From assembly GCA_023416315.1 (NCBI GenBank), contig JAEZIA010000199.1, forward strand, positions 1 to 7,820: a stretch of 7,820 nt of DNA, given 5' to 3'. The position numbers and the translations under genes are program-made. The DNA comes from Actinomycetes bacterium. GTDB taxonomy: Bacteria; Actinomycetota; Actinomycetes; Mycobacteriales; Mycobacteriaceae. The notes beneath the pieces are model-generated. The model searched no databases, was not told the DNA's origin, and saw only the letters and a list, made by a program, of their open reading frames with translations. Below are positions 1-6,330 of this stretch, piece after piece. How positions within the stretch are numbered: the first letter of the stretch is position 1; each line of letters starts with the position of its first letter.

Positions 1-45
1 TGGCTGAACCAGAATCAGCTGTGTTGCCAATTACACCATACCCCA
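1..45 (-). tRNA. tRNA-Gln (anticodon CTG), 5' part, truncated by window edge
   Basis: Read on the minus strand from base 45, the sequence folds as the first 45 nucleotides of a tRNA. The acceptor 5' strand is TGGGGTA, followed by TG. The D stem GTGT/ACAC closes an 8-nt loop containing GG. After A26 comes a five-pair anticodon stem GCTGA/TCAGC around the loop TTCTGGT. The anticodon CTG lies at window bases 12-10 and reads the Gln codon CAG. The opening TGGGG with an unusual first U is typical of bacterial tRNA-Gln. The variable loop, T arm and acceptor 3' strand lie outside the window. In M. tuberculosis, as I recall, tRNA-Gln and tRNA-Glu genes sit downstream of gltX in this orientation; a tRNA-Glu is not visible here and could lie beyond base 1. 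Confidence 0.9.
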
Positions 46-74
46 TCAACTGCCCGTAACCGCTGGTCAGAGGC

Positions 75-104
75 CCTTTATCCCGGTGGATCCAGGGATG
101 TCAG
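75..104 (-). promoter_or_regulatory. Candidate promoter for tRNA-Gln
   Basis: On the minus strand CTGACA (bases 104-99) matches the -35 consensus TTGACA in five of six positions. About 16-18 bp downstream lies GATAAA/TAAAGG (bases 82-75), a weak -10. This would start transcription some 25-30 bases before the mature tRNA end at base 45. The -10 is poor, so this is a tentative call; the tRNA could also be made by read-through from gltX. Confidence 0.35.
81..98. repeat. Near-perfect inverted repeat between gltX and tRNA-Gln
   Basis: The plus strand reads TCCC, GG, TGGATCCA, GGGA. Without the two extra G bases (85-86) it would be a perfect 16-bp palindrome centred on GGATCC. It fills the spacer of the candidate tRNA promoter and lies 62-79 bases past the gltX stop. 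No T-run follows on the minus strand, so it is not a standard intrinsic terminator. It could be a weak hairpin, a binding site or chance. The rest of the spacer (46-159) shows nothing else I can support. Confidence 0.35.
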
Positions 105-159
105 GCCGCTGCGTTGTGGTTGCGGGCCGACGAGCACACTACCAAAGATTTCGACCGTC

Positions 160-1641
160 TTATTCCAGCACCCCTGCGTGGTCGCGTGCTGCCCGCAGGC
201 GCTGCAGGCTGCGGTCGCCGCCCAGCAGCTCCAGCGACTCGAACAGCGGCGGACTGACCGTGGCTCCGGTCGCCGCGACCCGGATCGGTCCGAACGCCTT
301 GCGCGGCTTGAGCTCGAGGCCGTCGAGCAGCGCGGTTTTCAGCGCCTCCTCGATGGCCGGCGTCGTCCACTCCGACAGCCCGTCGAGCGCGGCGATCGCC
401 GCGTCGAGCACCGGCACCGCAGCGGGGCCGAGTTCTTTGGCGGCAGCCTTCGGATCCAGTTCGTAGGCGTCGTCGTCGAAGAACTTCAGCAGCGACCAGG
501 CGTCGGAGAGCACCACGATGCGCGTCTGAACCAATTGCGCGGCGGTGGCGAAGCCCGCCTCGTCGAGCCCGGTGTCGTGGCCGTGCGCCTCGAAATAGGC
601 GCGCAAGCGCGCGGCGAAGTCCGCTTCCTCGAGACGGCGAATGTGCTCGGCGTTGATCGCGTCGGCCTTCTTCTGGTCGAACCGCGCCGGGTTGGAGTTG
701 ACGTCGACCACGTCGAAGGCGGCGACCATCTCGTCGAGGCTGAAGATATCGCGGTCCTCGGCGATCCCCCAGCCCAGTAGCGCCAGATAGTTCAGCAGAC
801 CCTCGGGCAGGAAGCCGCGGTCGCGATGCAGGAACAGGTTGGACTCCGGATCCCGCTTGGACAGCTTCTTGGTGCCCTCCCCCAACACCGGTGGCAGGTG
901 GGCGAATTCGGGAACCCGTTCGGCCACCCCGATGCGGATGAGCGCCTGGTACAGCGCGATCTGGCGCGGGGTGGACGGGAGCAGGTCCTCACCGCGCAGC
1001 ACATGGGTGATCTTCATCAGTGCGTCGTCGACCGGATTGACCAAGGTGTACAACGGTTCTCCGGTGGCCCGGGTCAGGGCGAAATCGGGAACCGTCCCGG
1101 CGGCGAACGTCATCGTCCCGCGCACCAGGTCGTGCCAGCTGATGTCCTCGTCGGGCATCCGCAGCCGCAGCACCGCGTGACGGCCCTCGGCCGCATAGGC
1201 GGCACGCTGCTCGTCGGTCAGGTCGCGGTCGTAATTGTCGTAGCCCAGTTTGGGATTGCGTCCGGCGGCGACGTGGCGCGCCTCCACTTCCTCCGGGGTG
1301 GAGTAGGCGAGATAGGCCTCGCCGGCGTCGAGCAGGCGCGTCAGCACATCGCGATAGAGGTCGCCGCGTTGCGACTGCCGGTAGGGCTCGTACGGGCCGC
1401 CGACCTCCGGACCCTCGTCCCAGTCCAGCCCCAGCCAGCGCAACGCCTCCAGCAGTGCCGCATAGCTTTCCTCGGAATCGCGGGCGGCGTCGGTGTCCTC
1501 GATGCGGAACACGAACGTGCCACCGGTGTGCCGGGCGTAGGCCCAGTTGAACAACGCGGTGCGCACCATCCCGACGTGCGGGATTCCGGTCGGTGACGGG
1601 CAGAACCGCACGCGCAGTGTTTCGTTGGCGGCCGCGGTCAT
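160..1641 (-). CDS. gltX: Glutamyl-tRNA synthetase (GluRS, class I)
   Basis: This cytosolic enzyme attaches glutamate to tRNA using ATP. The 493-residue product has the class I Rossmann catalytic half at the N-terminus. The HIGH-type motif appears as HVGM at residues 22-25 after FCPSPTG, RGED is around 216-219, and the KMSKS-type loop is KLSKR at 259-263. The C-terminal third (about 340 onward) is the helical anticodon-binding part. The length fits bacterial GluRS. I choose the ATG at 1641 rather than the TTG at 1644 because a GGAAGGG ribosome site lies 6 bases before it. The start overlaps the stop of the upstream hydrolase by one base (TGATG), implying co-transcription and translational coupling. 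Mycobacteria lack GlnRS, so this enzyme is expected to be non-discriminating and also to make Glu-tRNA-Gln for GatCAB. The tRNA-Gln next door fits that role, but the non-discriminating property is inferred, not read from specific residues. Confidence 0.97.
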   Translation of the reverse strand: MTAAANETLRVRFCPSPTGIPHVGMVRTALFNWAYARHTGGTFVFRIEDTDAARDSEESYAALLEALRWLGLDWDEGPEVGGPYEPYRQSQRGDLYRDVLTRLLDAGEAYLAYSTPEEVEARHVAAGRNPKLGYDNYDRDLTDEQRAAYAAEGRHAVLRLRMPDEDISWHDLVRGTMTFAAGTVPDFALTRATGEPLYTLVNPVDDALMKITHVLRGEDLLPSTPRQIALYQALIRIGVAERVPEFAHLPPVLGEGTKKLSKRDPESNLFLHRDRGFLPEGLLNYLALLGWGIAEDRDIFSLDEMVAAFDVVDVNSNPARFDQKKADAINAEHIRRLEEADFAARLRAYFEAHGHDTGLDEAGFATAAQLVQTRIVVLSDAWSLLKFFDDDAYELDPKAAAKELGPAAVPVLDAAIAALDGLSEWTTPAIEEALKTALLDGLELKPRKAFGPIRVAATGATVSPPLFESLELLGGDRSLQRLRAARDHAGVLE

Positions 1642-2417
1642 CAATTGCCCTTCCGGATCACGGGATTGGTCAGCGTCCCGATGCCCTCGACGCTGACGCT
1701 GACAGTGTCACCGTGCTCGATCGGGCCGACTCCCTCAGGGGTTCCGGTGAGGATGAGATCGCCGGGCAGCAGGGTCATCACCGCCGAGATCCACTCGATG
1801 ATCGCCCCGATATCGTGAATCATCATCGAGGTCCGGCTGAGCTGACGCACCTGGCCGTTGACCTCGGTGCGGATCTCGAGGTCGGAGGGATCGAGGTCGG
1901 TGACGATCCACGGGCCGACCGGACAGAACGTGTCGTGGCCCTTGGCGCGCATCCACTGGCCGTCGGCCTTCTGCTGATCTCGGGCGGACACATCGTTGGC
2001 GATCGTGTAGCCGAGGATGTTCTCCGCGGCGCGGGCGGCCGGGACGTCCTTACACGGGCGGCCGATCACCGCGGCGAGCTCACCTTCGTGATGCACCGGT
2101 GAAGCGTTGGCCGGCAACTGAATTGGTACGCCGGGACCGATGATCGCGGTGTTGGGCTTGAGGAAGATCACCGGGTCTTCGGGAGCCTCGCCGCCCATCT
2201 CCTCGATGTGCGCGGCGTAGTTCTTGCCCATGCACACCACCTTGCTGGCCAGAATCGGCGCCAGCAGGCGCACGTCGGCCAGCGGCCAACTCCGGCCGGT
2301 GAACGTCGGCGTGCCGAAGGGGTGCTCGGCGATCTCGCGAACGATCTCGCTATCGGGATCGCCCTCGATGCTGACGAAGGCGACCCCGTCGGGGCTGGCA
2401 ATTCGACCCAGGCGCAT
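1641..2417 (-). CDS. Fumarylacetoacetate hydrolase (FAH) family protein, FAHD1-like
   Basis: This 258-residue protein is a member of the FAH superfamily, metal-dependent enzymes that cleave or decarboxylate beta-keto acids (acylpyruvates, oxaloacetate, catechol-pathway intermediates). A short N-terminal domain (1-50) precedes the catalytic fold. The KNYAAH segment (65-70) leads into the lid helix with the probable His70/Glu73 catalytic pair. The metal ligands are Glu111 and Glu113 in HHEGELA and Asp142 in NDVSARD. GTPEGVGP at 225-232 is a family hallmark. The ATG at 2417 (MRLGRIASP) is preferred because the family domain begins there and a mycobacterial -10 lies 7 bases upstream. An extension to an ATG at 2507 would add about 30 residues with no family resemblance and run through the repeat region. 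The homologue in M. tuberculosis (Rv2993c, from memory) was annotated as a hydroxyheptadienedioate isomerase, but no degradation genes are nearby. Oxaloacetate decarboxylase or acylpyruvase activity is at least as likely. It is the first gene of an operon with gltX. Confidence 0.93.
   Translation of the reverse strand: MRLGRIASPDGVAFVSIEGDPDSEIVREIAEHPFGTPTFTGRSWPLADVRLLAPILASKVVCMGKNYAAHIEEMGGEAPEDPVIFLKPNTAIIGPGVPIQLPANASPVHHEGELAAVIGRPCKDVPAARAAENILGYTIANDVSARDQQKADGQWMRAKGHDTFCPVGPWIVTDLDPSDLEIRTEVNGQVRQLSRTSMMIHDIGAIIEWISAVMTLLPGDLILTGTPEGVGPIEHGDTVSVSVEGIGTLTNPVIRKGN
1648..1654 (-). promoter_or_regulatory. Ribosome binding site of gltX
   Basis: GGAAGGG on the minus strand, inside the end of the hydrolase gene, lies 6 bases before the ATG at 1641 and only 3 before the alternative TTG at 1644. 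This spacing decides the gltX start in favour of the ATG. Confidence 0.6.
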
Positions 2418-2424
2418 TCCTGAC

Positions 2425-2430
2425 AGCTTA
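2425..2430 (-). promoter_or_regulatory. Candidate -10 element for a leaderless FAH-family/gltX transcript
   Basis: TAAGCT on the minus strand fits the mycobacterial -10 pattern TAnnnT. Seven bases (GTCAGGA) separate it from the ATG at 2417, so transcription should begin at or next to the start codon. Such leaderless mRNAs are common in mycobacteria. The AGGA just before the ATG is too close to serve as a normal ribosome site. The -35 region (about 2448-2453, GTGGGA) is not a good match. Confidence 0.5.
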
Positions 2431-2471
2431 GTGCCGGGACGCGCGGATCCCACCATCACCCAGGCGTTCCA

Positions 2472-2503
2472 TATTGTGAGATTCAAATTCAGTATCGTGA
2501 GAT
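2472..2503. repeat. Operator-like 11-bp direct repeat pair, 21-bp period
   Basis: TATTGTGAGAT (2472-2482) and TATCGTGAGAT (2493-2503) match in 10 of 11 positions. Their starts are 21 bp apart, two turns of the DNA helix, so both would face the same side. The pair lies between two divergent genes, just upstream of the transporter. A dimeric regulator binding in tandem is the obvious reading. No regulator gene is adjacent and I do not recognise the motif as a known family box. Confidence 0.55.
2493..2498 (+). promoter_or_regulatory. Candidate -10 element for the MFS transporter
   Basis: TATCGT, the first six bases of the second direct repeat, fits TAnnnT. It would start transcription near 2505, giving a leader of about 19 bases to the ATG at 2524. 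The first repeat copy (TATTGT, 2472-2477) also fits and would give a longer leader. A protein bound to the repeats would then cover the promoter and probably repress it. No convincing -35 is seen. Confidence 0.35.
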
Positions 2504-2512
2504 CCACGTGGA
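2503..2512. repeat. 10-bp perfect palindrome TCCACGTGGA before the transporter start
   Basis: TCCACGTGGA is perfectly self-complementary. With one missing base it extends to GAT...AATC on either side, so it is close to a 16-bp palindrome. It directly abuts the second direct repeat and ends 11 bases before the transporter ATG, at the predicted transcription start. It may be an operator half of its own or part of one composite site. Confidence 0.4.
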
Positions 2513-2523
2513 ATCATGGCCGC

Positions 2524-3705
2524 ATGGACGCAGCCACGTTCGGCACGGCGCGACGCTGGGTCATGCTCGGCATCGGGTTGTTCGCGACGTTGTCGGCCAA
2601 CGTGTTCATCAACGGTGCCGCCTTCCTGATTCCCACCCTGCACACCACGATGGGCCTCGACCTGGCCAAGGCCGGTCTGGTGGCGGCGATGCCGAGCTTT
2701 GGCATGGTCGTGACCCTGATCGCCTGGGGTTACGTAGTGGACCGGGTCGGCGAGCGATTCGTCCTTTCGGTGGGCTCCCTGCTGACTGCGGCGGCGGCGC
2801 TCGCTGCAGCGTTCGCGAATTCACTGATCCTGGTCGGGGTTTTCCTGTTCCTCGGCGGAATGGCCGCGGCGAGCAGCAATTCGGCCAGCGGCCGACTGGT
2901 GGTCGGGTGGTTTCCGCCACACCAGCGTGGGCTGGCGATGGGCATCCGACAGACCGCGCAGCCGCTGGGTGTCGGGTTCGGCGCACTGGTGATTCCGCGG
3001 CTGGCCCAGACATACGGCGTGGGCTGGGCGCTGGTATTCCCGGCGGTCGTGTGCGGCGTTGCCGCTCTGGTATGTGCGCTCGCCGTGGCCGATCCGCCCC
3101 GCCCGCCGCGTGCAGAGGCCCCCGCCGAGCACCTGGTCAACCCGTACCGGGGATCGAACGTGTTATGGCGGATCCATGCGGTGTCGGTGTTGCTGGTGGT
3201 GCCGCAATGCGTGGTGTGGACCTTCACCCTGGTGTGGTTGATCACCGACCGGGGCTGGTCAGCGGAGTCCGCCGGTGTGCTCGTGATGGCCGCCCAGGTG
3301 CTCGGGGCGTTGGGCCGCATCGCCGCAGGCCGCTGGTCGGACCGAGTGGGATCGCGGCTGCGGCCGATCCGGACGATCGCGGTGGCCGCGGCGGTATCCA
3401 TGTTGGCGCTGGCGCTGACCGACGCACTGCACTCGCCGCTGAGCATCGCGGTGATGGTCGCGGCGTCGGTGATCACCGTCAGCGACAACGGCTTGGCGTT
3501 CACCGCGATTGCCGAAATCGCCGGGCCATTCTGGAGCGGGCGGGCGCTGGGTACCCAGAACACCAGTCAGCTGCTGACCACCGGGCTCACCCCGCCACTG
3601 TTCGGCGCACTGATCGGGGTGCTGGGCTACCCGGTGGCCTTCGCGCTATGCGCGCTGTGCCCGGTGCTGGCGCTGCCGCTGGTGCCGGCTGATCCCAAGA
3701 ACTAG
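2524..3705 (+). CDS. Major facilitator superfamily (MFS) transporter
   Basis: This 393-residue, strongly hydrophobic protein is predicted to span the inner membrane 12 times. Helices lie roughly at 12-36, 48-70, 78-100, 103-122, 138-160, 165-188, 218-240, 248-270, 283-300, 305-330, 342-365 and 367-388, with a proline-rich central loop at about 190-215. The MFS motif A between helices 2 and 3 is clear: G69-x3-D73-R74-x-G76-x-R78. Its counterpart in the second half is GRWSDRVGSR (269-278). The segment WFPPHQRGLAMGIRQ (129-143) resembles that of organic-anion and nitrate-type MFS carriers. The substrate cannot be assigned; import of a small acid or drug efflux are both possible. The ATG at 2524 is chosen because the first helix follows directly. 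A GTG at 2497 would add nine residues but lies inside the direct repeat, and longer readings run into the opposite hydrolase gene. No strong ribosome site is seen. The stop overlaps that of leuB on the other strand. Confidence 0.92.
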   Translation: MDAATFGTARRWVMLGIGLFATLSANVFINGAAFLIPTLHTTMGLDLAKAGLVAAMPSFGMVVTLIAWGYVVDRVGERFVLSVGSLLTAAAALAAAFANSLILVGVFLFLGGMAAASSNSASGRLVVGWFPPHQRGLAMGIRQTAQPLGVGFGALVIPRLAQTYGVGWALVFPAVVCGVAALVCALAVADPPRPPRAEAPAEHLVNPYRGSNVLWRIHAVSVLLVVPQCVVWTFTLVWLITDRGWSAESAGVLVMAAQVLGALGRIAAGRWSDRVGSRLRPIRTIAVAAAVSMLALALTDALHSPLSIAVMVAASVITVSDNGLAFTAIAEIAGPFWSGRALGTQNTSQLLTTGLTPPLFGALIGVLGYPVAFALCALCPVLALPLVPADPKN

Positions 3706-4712
3706 AGTGCCGCGCGGATCCGATCGCCGACCTCGCGGGTGGACAACGCCGCATCCCCGCGCGTCGCCAGATGATGAGCGACGGCTTTATCGACCCGGGC
3801 GGCCGCAGCGTCCTCGCCGACGTGAGCCAGCAGCAGGGCCACCGACATCACCGCCGCCGTCGGGTCGGCGATGCCCTGGCCCGCGATATCGGGCGCACTG
3901 CCGTGGACCGGTTCGAACATCGACGGATTGGTGCGCGTGGCATCGATATTGCCGCTCGCGGCCAGGCCGATCCCGCCGCATACCGCCGCCGACAGGTCGG
4001 TGATGATGTCGCCGAACAGGTTGTCGGTGACGATCACATCGAAGCGTCCCGGATCGGTCACCATGTGGATGGTGGCGGCGTCGATGTGCTGATAGGCGAC
4101 CTCGACGTCGGGGTACTCGGCGCCGACCTCTTTGACGACGCGAGACCACAGATTGCCCGCGAACGTCAGCACATTCGTCTTGTGCACCAGCGTCAGATGC
4201 TTGCGCCGGGACTGCGCGCGGGCGAACGCATCACGCACCACCCGCTCGACACCGAACGCGGTGTTCACGCTGACTTCGGTGGCGACCTCGTGCGGGGTAC
4301 CGACGCGCAGTGCACCGCCATTGCCGGTGTACGGCCCCTCGGTGCCCTCGCGCACCACGACGAAATCGATTCCGGTCACTCCGGACAGCGGGCTGTCGAC
4401 ACCCGGGTAGAGCCGGCCCGGCCGCAGGTTGACGTGGTGATCCAGGGCGAACCGCAGTTTCAGCAGCAGACCGCGCTCGAGCACACCGCTGGGCACCGAC
4501 GGGTCACCGATGGCGCCGAGCAGGATCGCGTCGTAGCCGCGGAGTTCTTCGATGGTCTCTTCGGTGAGCAGTTCACCGGTCGCGTGGTAGCGCCGCGCGC
4601 CGAGGTCGTACTCGGTCGTGTCCACGCCGGGCAGCACCATGTCGAGCACCTGAAGCGCTTCGCCGATGACCTCCGGGCCGATGCCGTCGCCCGCAATGAC
4701 CGCCAGTTTCAC
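3702..4712 (-). CDS. leuB: 3-isopropylmalate dehydrogenase
   Basis: This cytosolic enzyme oxidises and decarboxylates 3-isopropylmalate with NAD to give 2-oxoisocaproate, the third step of leucine synthesis. The 336 residues cover the whole family fold. GDGIGPEV at 8-15 begins the nucleotide-binding region. Substrate arginines are Arg87, Arg97 and Arg121 (VVREGTEG). Lys178 in VHKTN and the acidic metal ligands Asp211, Asp235 and Asp239 are present; the last two fall in the signature NLFGDIITDL (231-240). The NAD-contacting segment is EPVHGSAPDIAG (267-278). The start is a GTG at 4712 that overlaps the serA stop as GTGA, with a GGTGGA ribosome site 6 bases upstream, so the two genes are translationally coupled. 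Tartrate/isocitrate-type dehydrogenases share the fold, but the motifs and length favour LeuB. The leuC, leuD and leuA genes are not in the window. Confidence 0.96.
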   Translation of the reverse strand: MKLAVIAGDGIGPEVIGEALQVLDMVLPGVDTTEYDLGARRYHATGELLTEETIEELRGYDAILLGAIGDPSVPSGVLERGLLLKLRFALDHHVNLRPGRLYPGVDSPLSGVTGIDFVVVREGTEGPYTGNGGALRVGTPHEVATEVSVNTAFGVERVVRDAFARAQSRRKHLTLVHKTNVLTFAGNLWSRVVKEVGAEYPDVEVAYQHIDAATIHMVTDPGRFDVIVTDNLFGDIITDLSAAVCGGIGLAASGNIDATRTNPSMFEPVHGSAPDIAGQGIADPTAAVMSVALLLAHVGEDAAAARVDKAVAHHLATRGDAALSTREVGDRIRAAL

Positions 4713-6295
4713 GACAGGTCCACCACTTCCAGAGTCGTCGCACCCACGGCCGCGCGGATCGCGGACCGAACATCCTCGGAGACATCGCAGTCCACCCGCA
4801 GCATCAGGGTCGCGCCCGTGCCGCTGGTGTCCTGGCTCAGCTGAGCCGCCAGGATGTTCACGTTGGCGTCGCCGAGCAGAGTGCCGATCTTGCCGAGCGC
4901 GCCGGGCTGATCGGAGTAGTGCAGCACCAGGTTCACGCCCTCGGCGCGCAGATCGAAGTTGCGCCCGTTGATCTGGACGACCTTCTCGACCTGCTGCGGT
5001 CCCGACAACGTTCCGGACACGTTGGTGGCCGTGCCGTCGGGACCCACCACCCGTACGTCGACGAGGCTGCGGTGATTGGGGCTTTCGCTGGCCGTAGTCA
5101 GCTCGCTCTGCAGACCGCGCTCGGCGGCCAGGTTCGGCGCGTTGACAAACGTCACCTGTTGGTCGGTGACCGTGGAGAAGAACCCACGCAGTGCCGAAAG
5201 CTTCAGTACCTCAACGTCTTCCGACGCAATCTCACCGGACACCCGCACCGACAGATTCGAGGCGGCCCCGGTGGACAACACCCCGACGAGCAGACCCAGC
5301 TTGCGGGCCAGGTCGAGCCACGGCGCTACCTCTTCGCTGACCGCGCCGCCACCGACATTGACCGCATCGGGCACGAACTCGCCGGCCAGCGCCAGCTTCA
5401 CACTGGCCGCGACGTCGGTGCCCGCCCGGTCCTGCGCCTCAGCGGTGGACGCACCCAGGTGTGGGGTGACGACCACCTGCGGCAGCTCGAACAGCGGGCT
5501 GTCGGTGCACGGTTCGGTGCTGAACACGTCGAGACCGGCGGCGGCCACGTGACCGCTGATGACGGCATCGGCCAGGGCCTGCTCGTCGATCAGCCCGCCG
5601 CGGGCCGCGTTGACGATGATCACACCCTTCTTGGTCTTGGCCAGGGCCTCCGTGCCGAGCAGCCCGGCGGTCTCCGGCGTCTTGGGCAGGTGCACGGAGA
5701 TGAAGTCGGCGCGAGCCAGAAGCTCGTCGAGCGGGAGGAGCTCGATGCCCAGCTGCGCGGCGCGGGCTGCGGGCACGTACGGGTCGTAGGCGATGACGTG
5801 GGTACCGAAGGCGGCCAGCCGCTGCGCGACGAGCTGACCGATGCGGCCCAGGCCCACCACGCCGACGGTCTTGCCGAAGATCTCGGTGCCGGAGAACGAC
5901 GACCGCTTCCAGGTGTGCTCACGCAGGGTGGCGTCGGCGGCGGGGATCTGGCGCGCGGCGGACAGCATCAGCGCCAGCGCGTGCTCGGCAGCGCTGTGGA
6001 TGTTCGACGTGGGTGCGTTGACGACGAGGACACCGGCCGCGGTGGCGGCGTCGACGTCGACGTTGTCCAGCCCGACGCCGGCGCGGGCGACGATCTTGAG
6101 CTTGGGTGCAGCGGCGATCACCTCGGCGTCCACCGTGGTGGCGGAGCGCACCAGCAGCGCGTCGGCGTCGGCGACCGCGGCCAGCAGTTTCGGCCGGTCC
6201 GGGCCGTCGACCCAGCGCACCTCGACCTGGTCACCCAGGGCTGCGACGGTCGACTCGGCGAGCTTGTCTGCGATCAATACAACGGGCAGATTCAC
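4709..6295 (-). CDS. serA: D-3-phosphoglycerate dehydrogenase (long, ASB- and ACT-containing form)
   Basis: This enzyme oxidises 3-phosphoglycerate to 3-phosphohydroxypyruvate with NAD, the committed step of serine synthesis, in the cytosol. The 528 residues have the four-part layout of the mycobacterial type I enzyme. The split substrate domain (1-100 and about 285-317) surrounds an NAD-binding domain with GLGRIG at 148-153 and Asp171 ending the second strand. The catalytic set is Arg232 (NAARGG), Glu261 and His279 (TPHLGAS). An intervening allosteric substrate-binding domain spans about 318-452, and a C-terminal ACT domain spans 454-528. ACT residues suited to bind inhibitory serine are Tyr460, Asp462 and Asn480, so feedback inhibition is likely. 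The GTG start at 6295 has no ribosome site but sits exactly 6 bases after a -10 element, so the mRNA is probably leaderless. leuB follows with a 4-base overlap. Confidence 0.97.
   Translation of the reverse strand: MNLPVVLIADKLAESTVAALGDQVEVRWVDGPDRPKLLAAVADADALLVRSATTVDAEVIAAAPKLKIVARAGVGLDNVDVDAATAAGVLVVNAPTSNIHSAAEHALALMLSAARQIPAADATLREHTWKRSSFSGTEIFGKTVGVVGLGRIGQLVAQRLAAFGTHVIAYDPYVPAARAAQLGIELLPLDELLARADFISVHLPKTPETAGLLGTEALAKTKKGVIIVNAARGGLIDEQALADAVISGHVAAAGLDVFSTEPCTDSPLFELPQVVVTPHLGASTAEAQDRAGTDVAASVKLALAGEFVPDAVNVGGGAVSEEVAPWLDLARKLGLLVGVLSTGAASNLSVRVSGEIASEDVEVLKLSALRGFFSTVTDQQVTFVNAPNLAAERGLQSELTTASESPNHRSLVDVRVVGPDGTATNVSGTLSGPQQVEKVVQINGRNFDLRAEGVNLVLHYSDQPGALGKIGTLLGDANVNILAAQLSQDTSGTGATLMLRVDCDVSEDVRSAIRAAVGATTLEVVDLS
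4719..4724 (-). promoter_or_regulatory. Ribosome binding site of leuB, within serA
   Basis: GGTGGA on the minus strand differs from the ideal GGAGGA at one base and stands 6 bases before the leuB GTG at 4712. It supports this non-ATG start and allows some independent initiation besides coupling from the serA stop. Confidence 0.5.
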
Positions 6296-6301
6296 GCGGT
6301 C

Positions 6302-6307
6302 AGCCTA
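6302..6307 (-). promoter_or_regulatory. -10 element of a leaderless serA-leuB promoter
   Basis: TAGGCT on the minus strand fits TAnnnT. Exactly six bases (GACCGC) separate it from the serA GTG at 6295, the spacing that puts transcription start on the first base of the start codon. No Shine-Dalgarno sequence is present, which agrees with a leaderless mRNA. The -35 position falls on 6325-6330 and reads ATTATG, a poor match. Confidence 0.6.
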
Positions 6308-6324
6308 GTGCTTGTCGCCCGCTG

Positions 6325-6330
6325 CATAAT
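6325..6330 (+). promoter_or_regulatory. Candidate -10 element for the FAD oxidoreductase
   Basis: CATAAT matches TATAAT in five of six positions. It ends 8 bases before the GTG at 6339, consistent with a leaderless or almost leaderless transcript; no ribosome site is visible. Its -35 position with a 17-bp spacer would be 6302-6307, the serA -10. Confidence 0.4.

Noticed and set aside
46..159. A tRNA-Glu gene between gltX and tRNA-Gln
   Set aside because: A tRNA-Glu is expected near here by analogy with M. tuberculosis, but neither strand of this spacer folds as a tRNA or contains a T-arm motif.
86..466. 126-residue plus-strand open frame at the left end
   Set aside because: It is Ser/Arg/Ala-rich, lies mostly opposite the gltX 3' end and has no domain or ribosome site.
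2418..2507. 30-residue N-terminal extension of the FAH-family protein to the ATG at 2507
   Set aside because: The added residues have no family similarity, the frame passes through the direct repeats, and a -10 element lies immediately before the ATG at 2417.
2224..2523. 100-residue N-terminal extension of the MFS transporter
   Set aside because: It would overlap the FAH-family gene antisense for about 200 bases and cross the promoter and repeat region. The first membrane helix begins just after the ATG at 2524.
2730..3563. 277-residue open frame on the minus strand, antisense to the transporter
   Set aside because: It is rich in Thr, Ala, Ser and Arg with no recognisable fold, and lies entirely inside a well-supported MFS gene. 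It is a codon-bias shadow.
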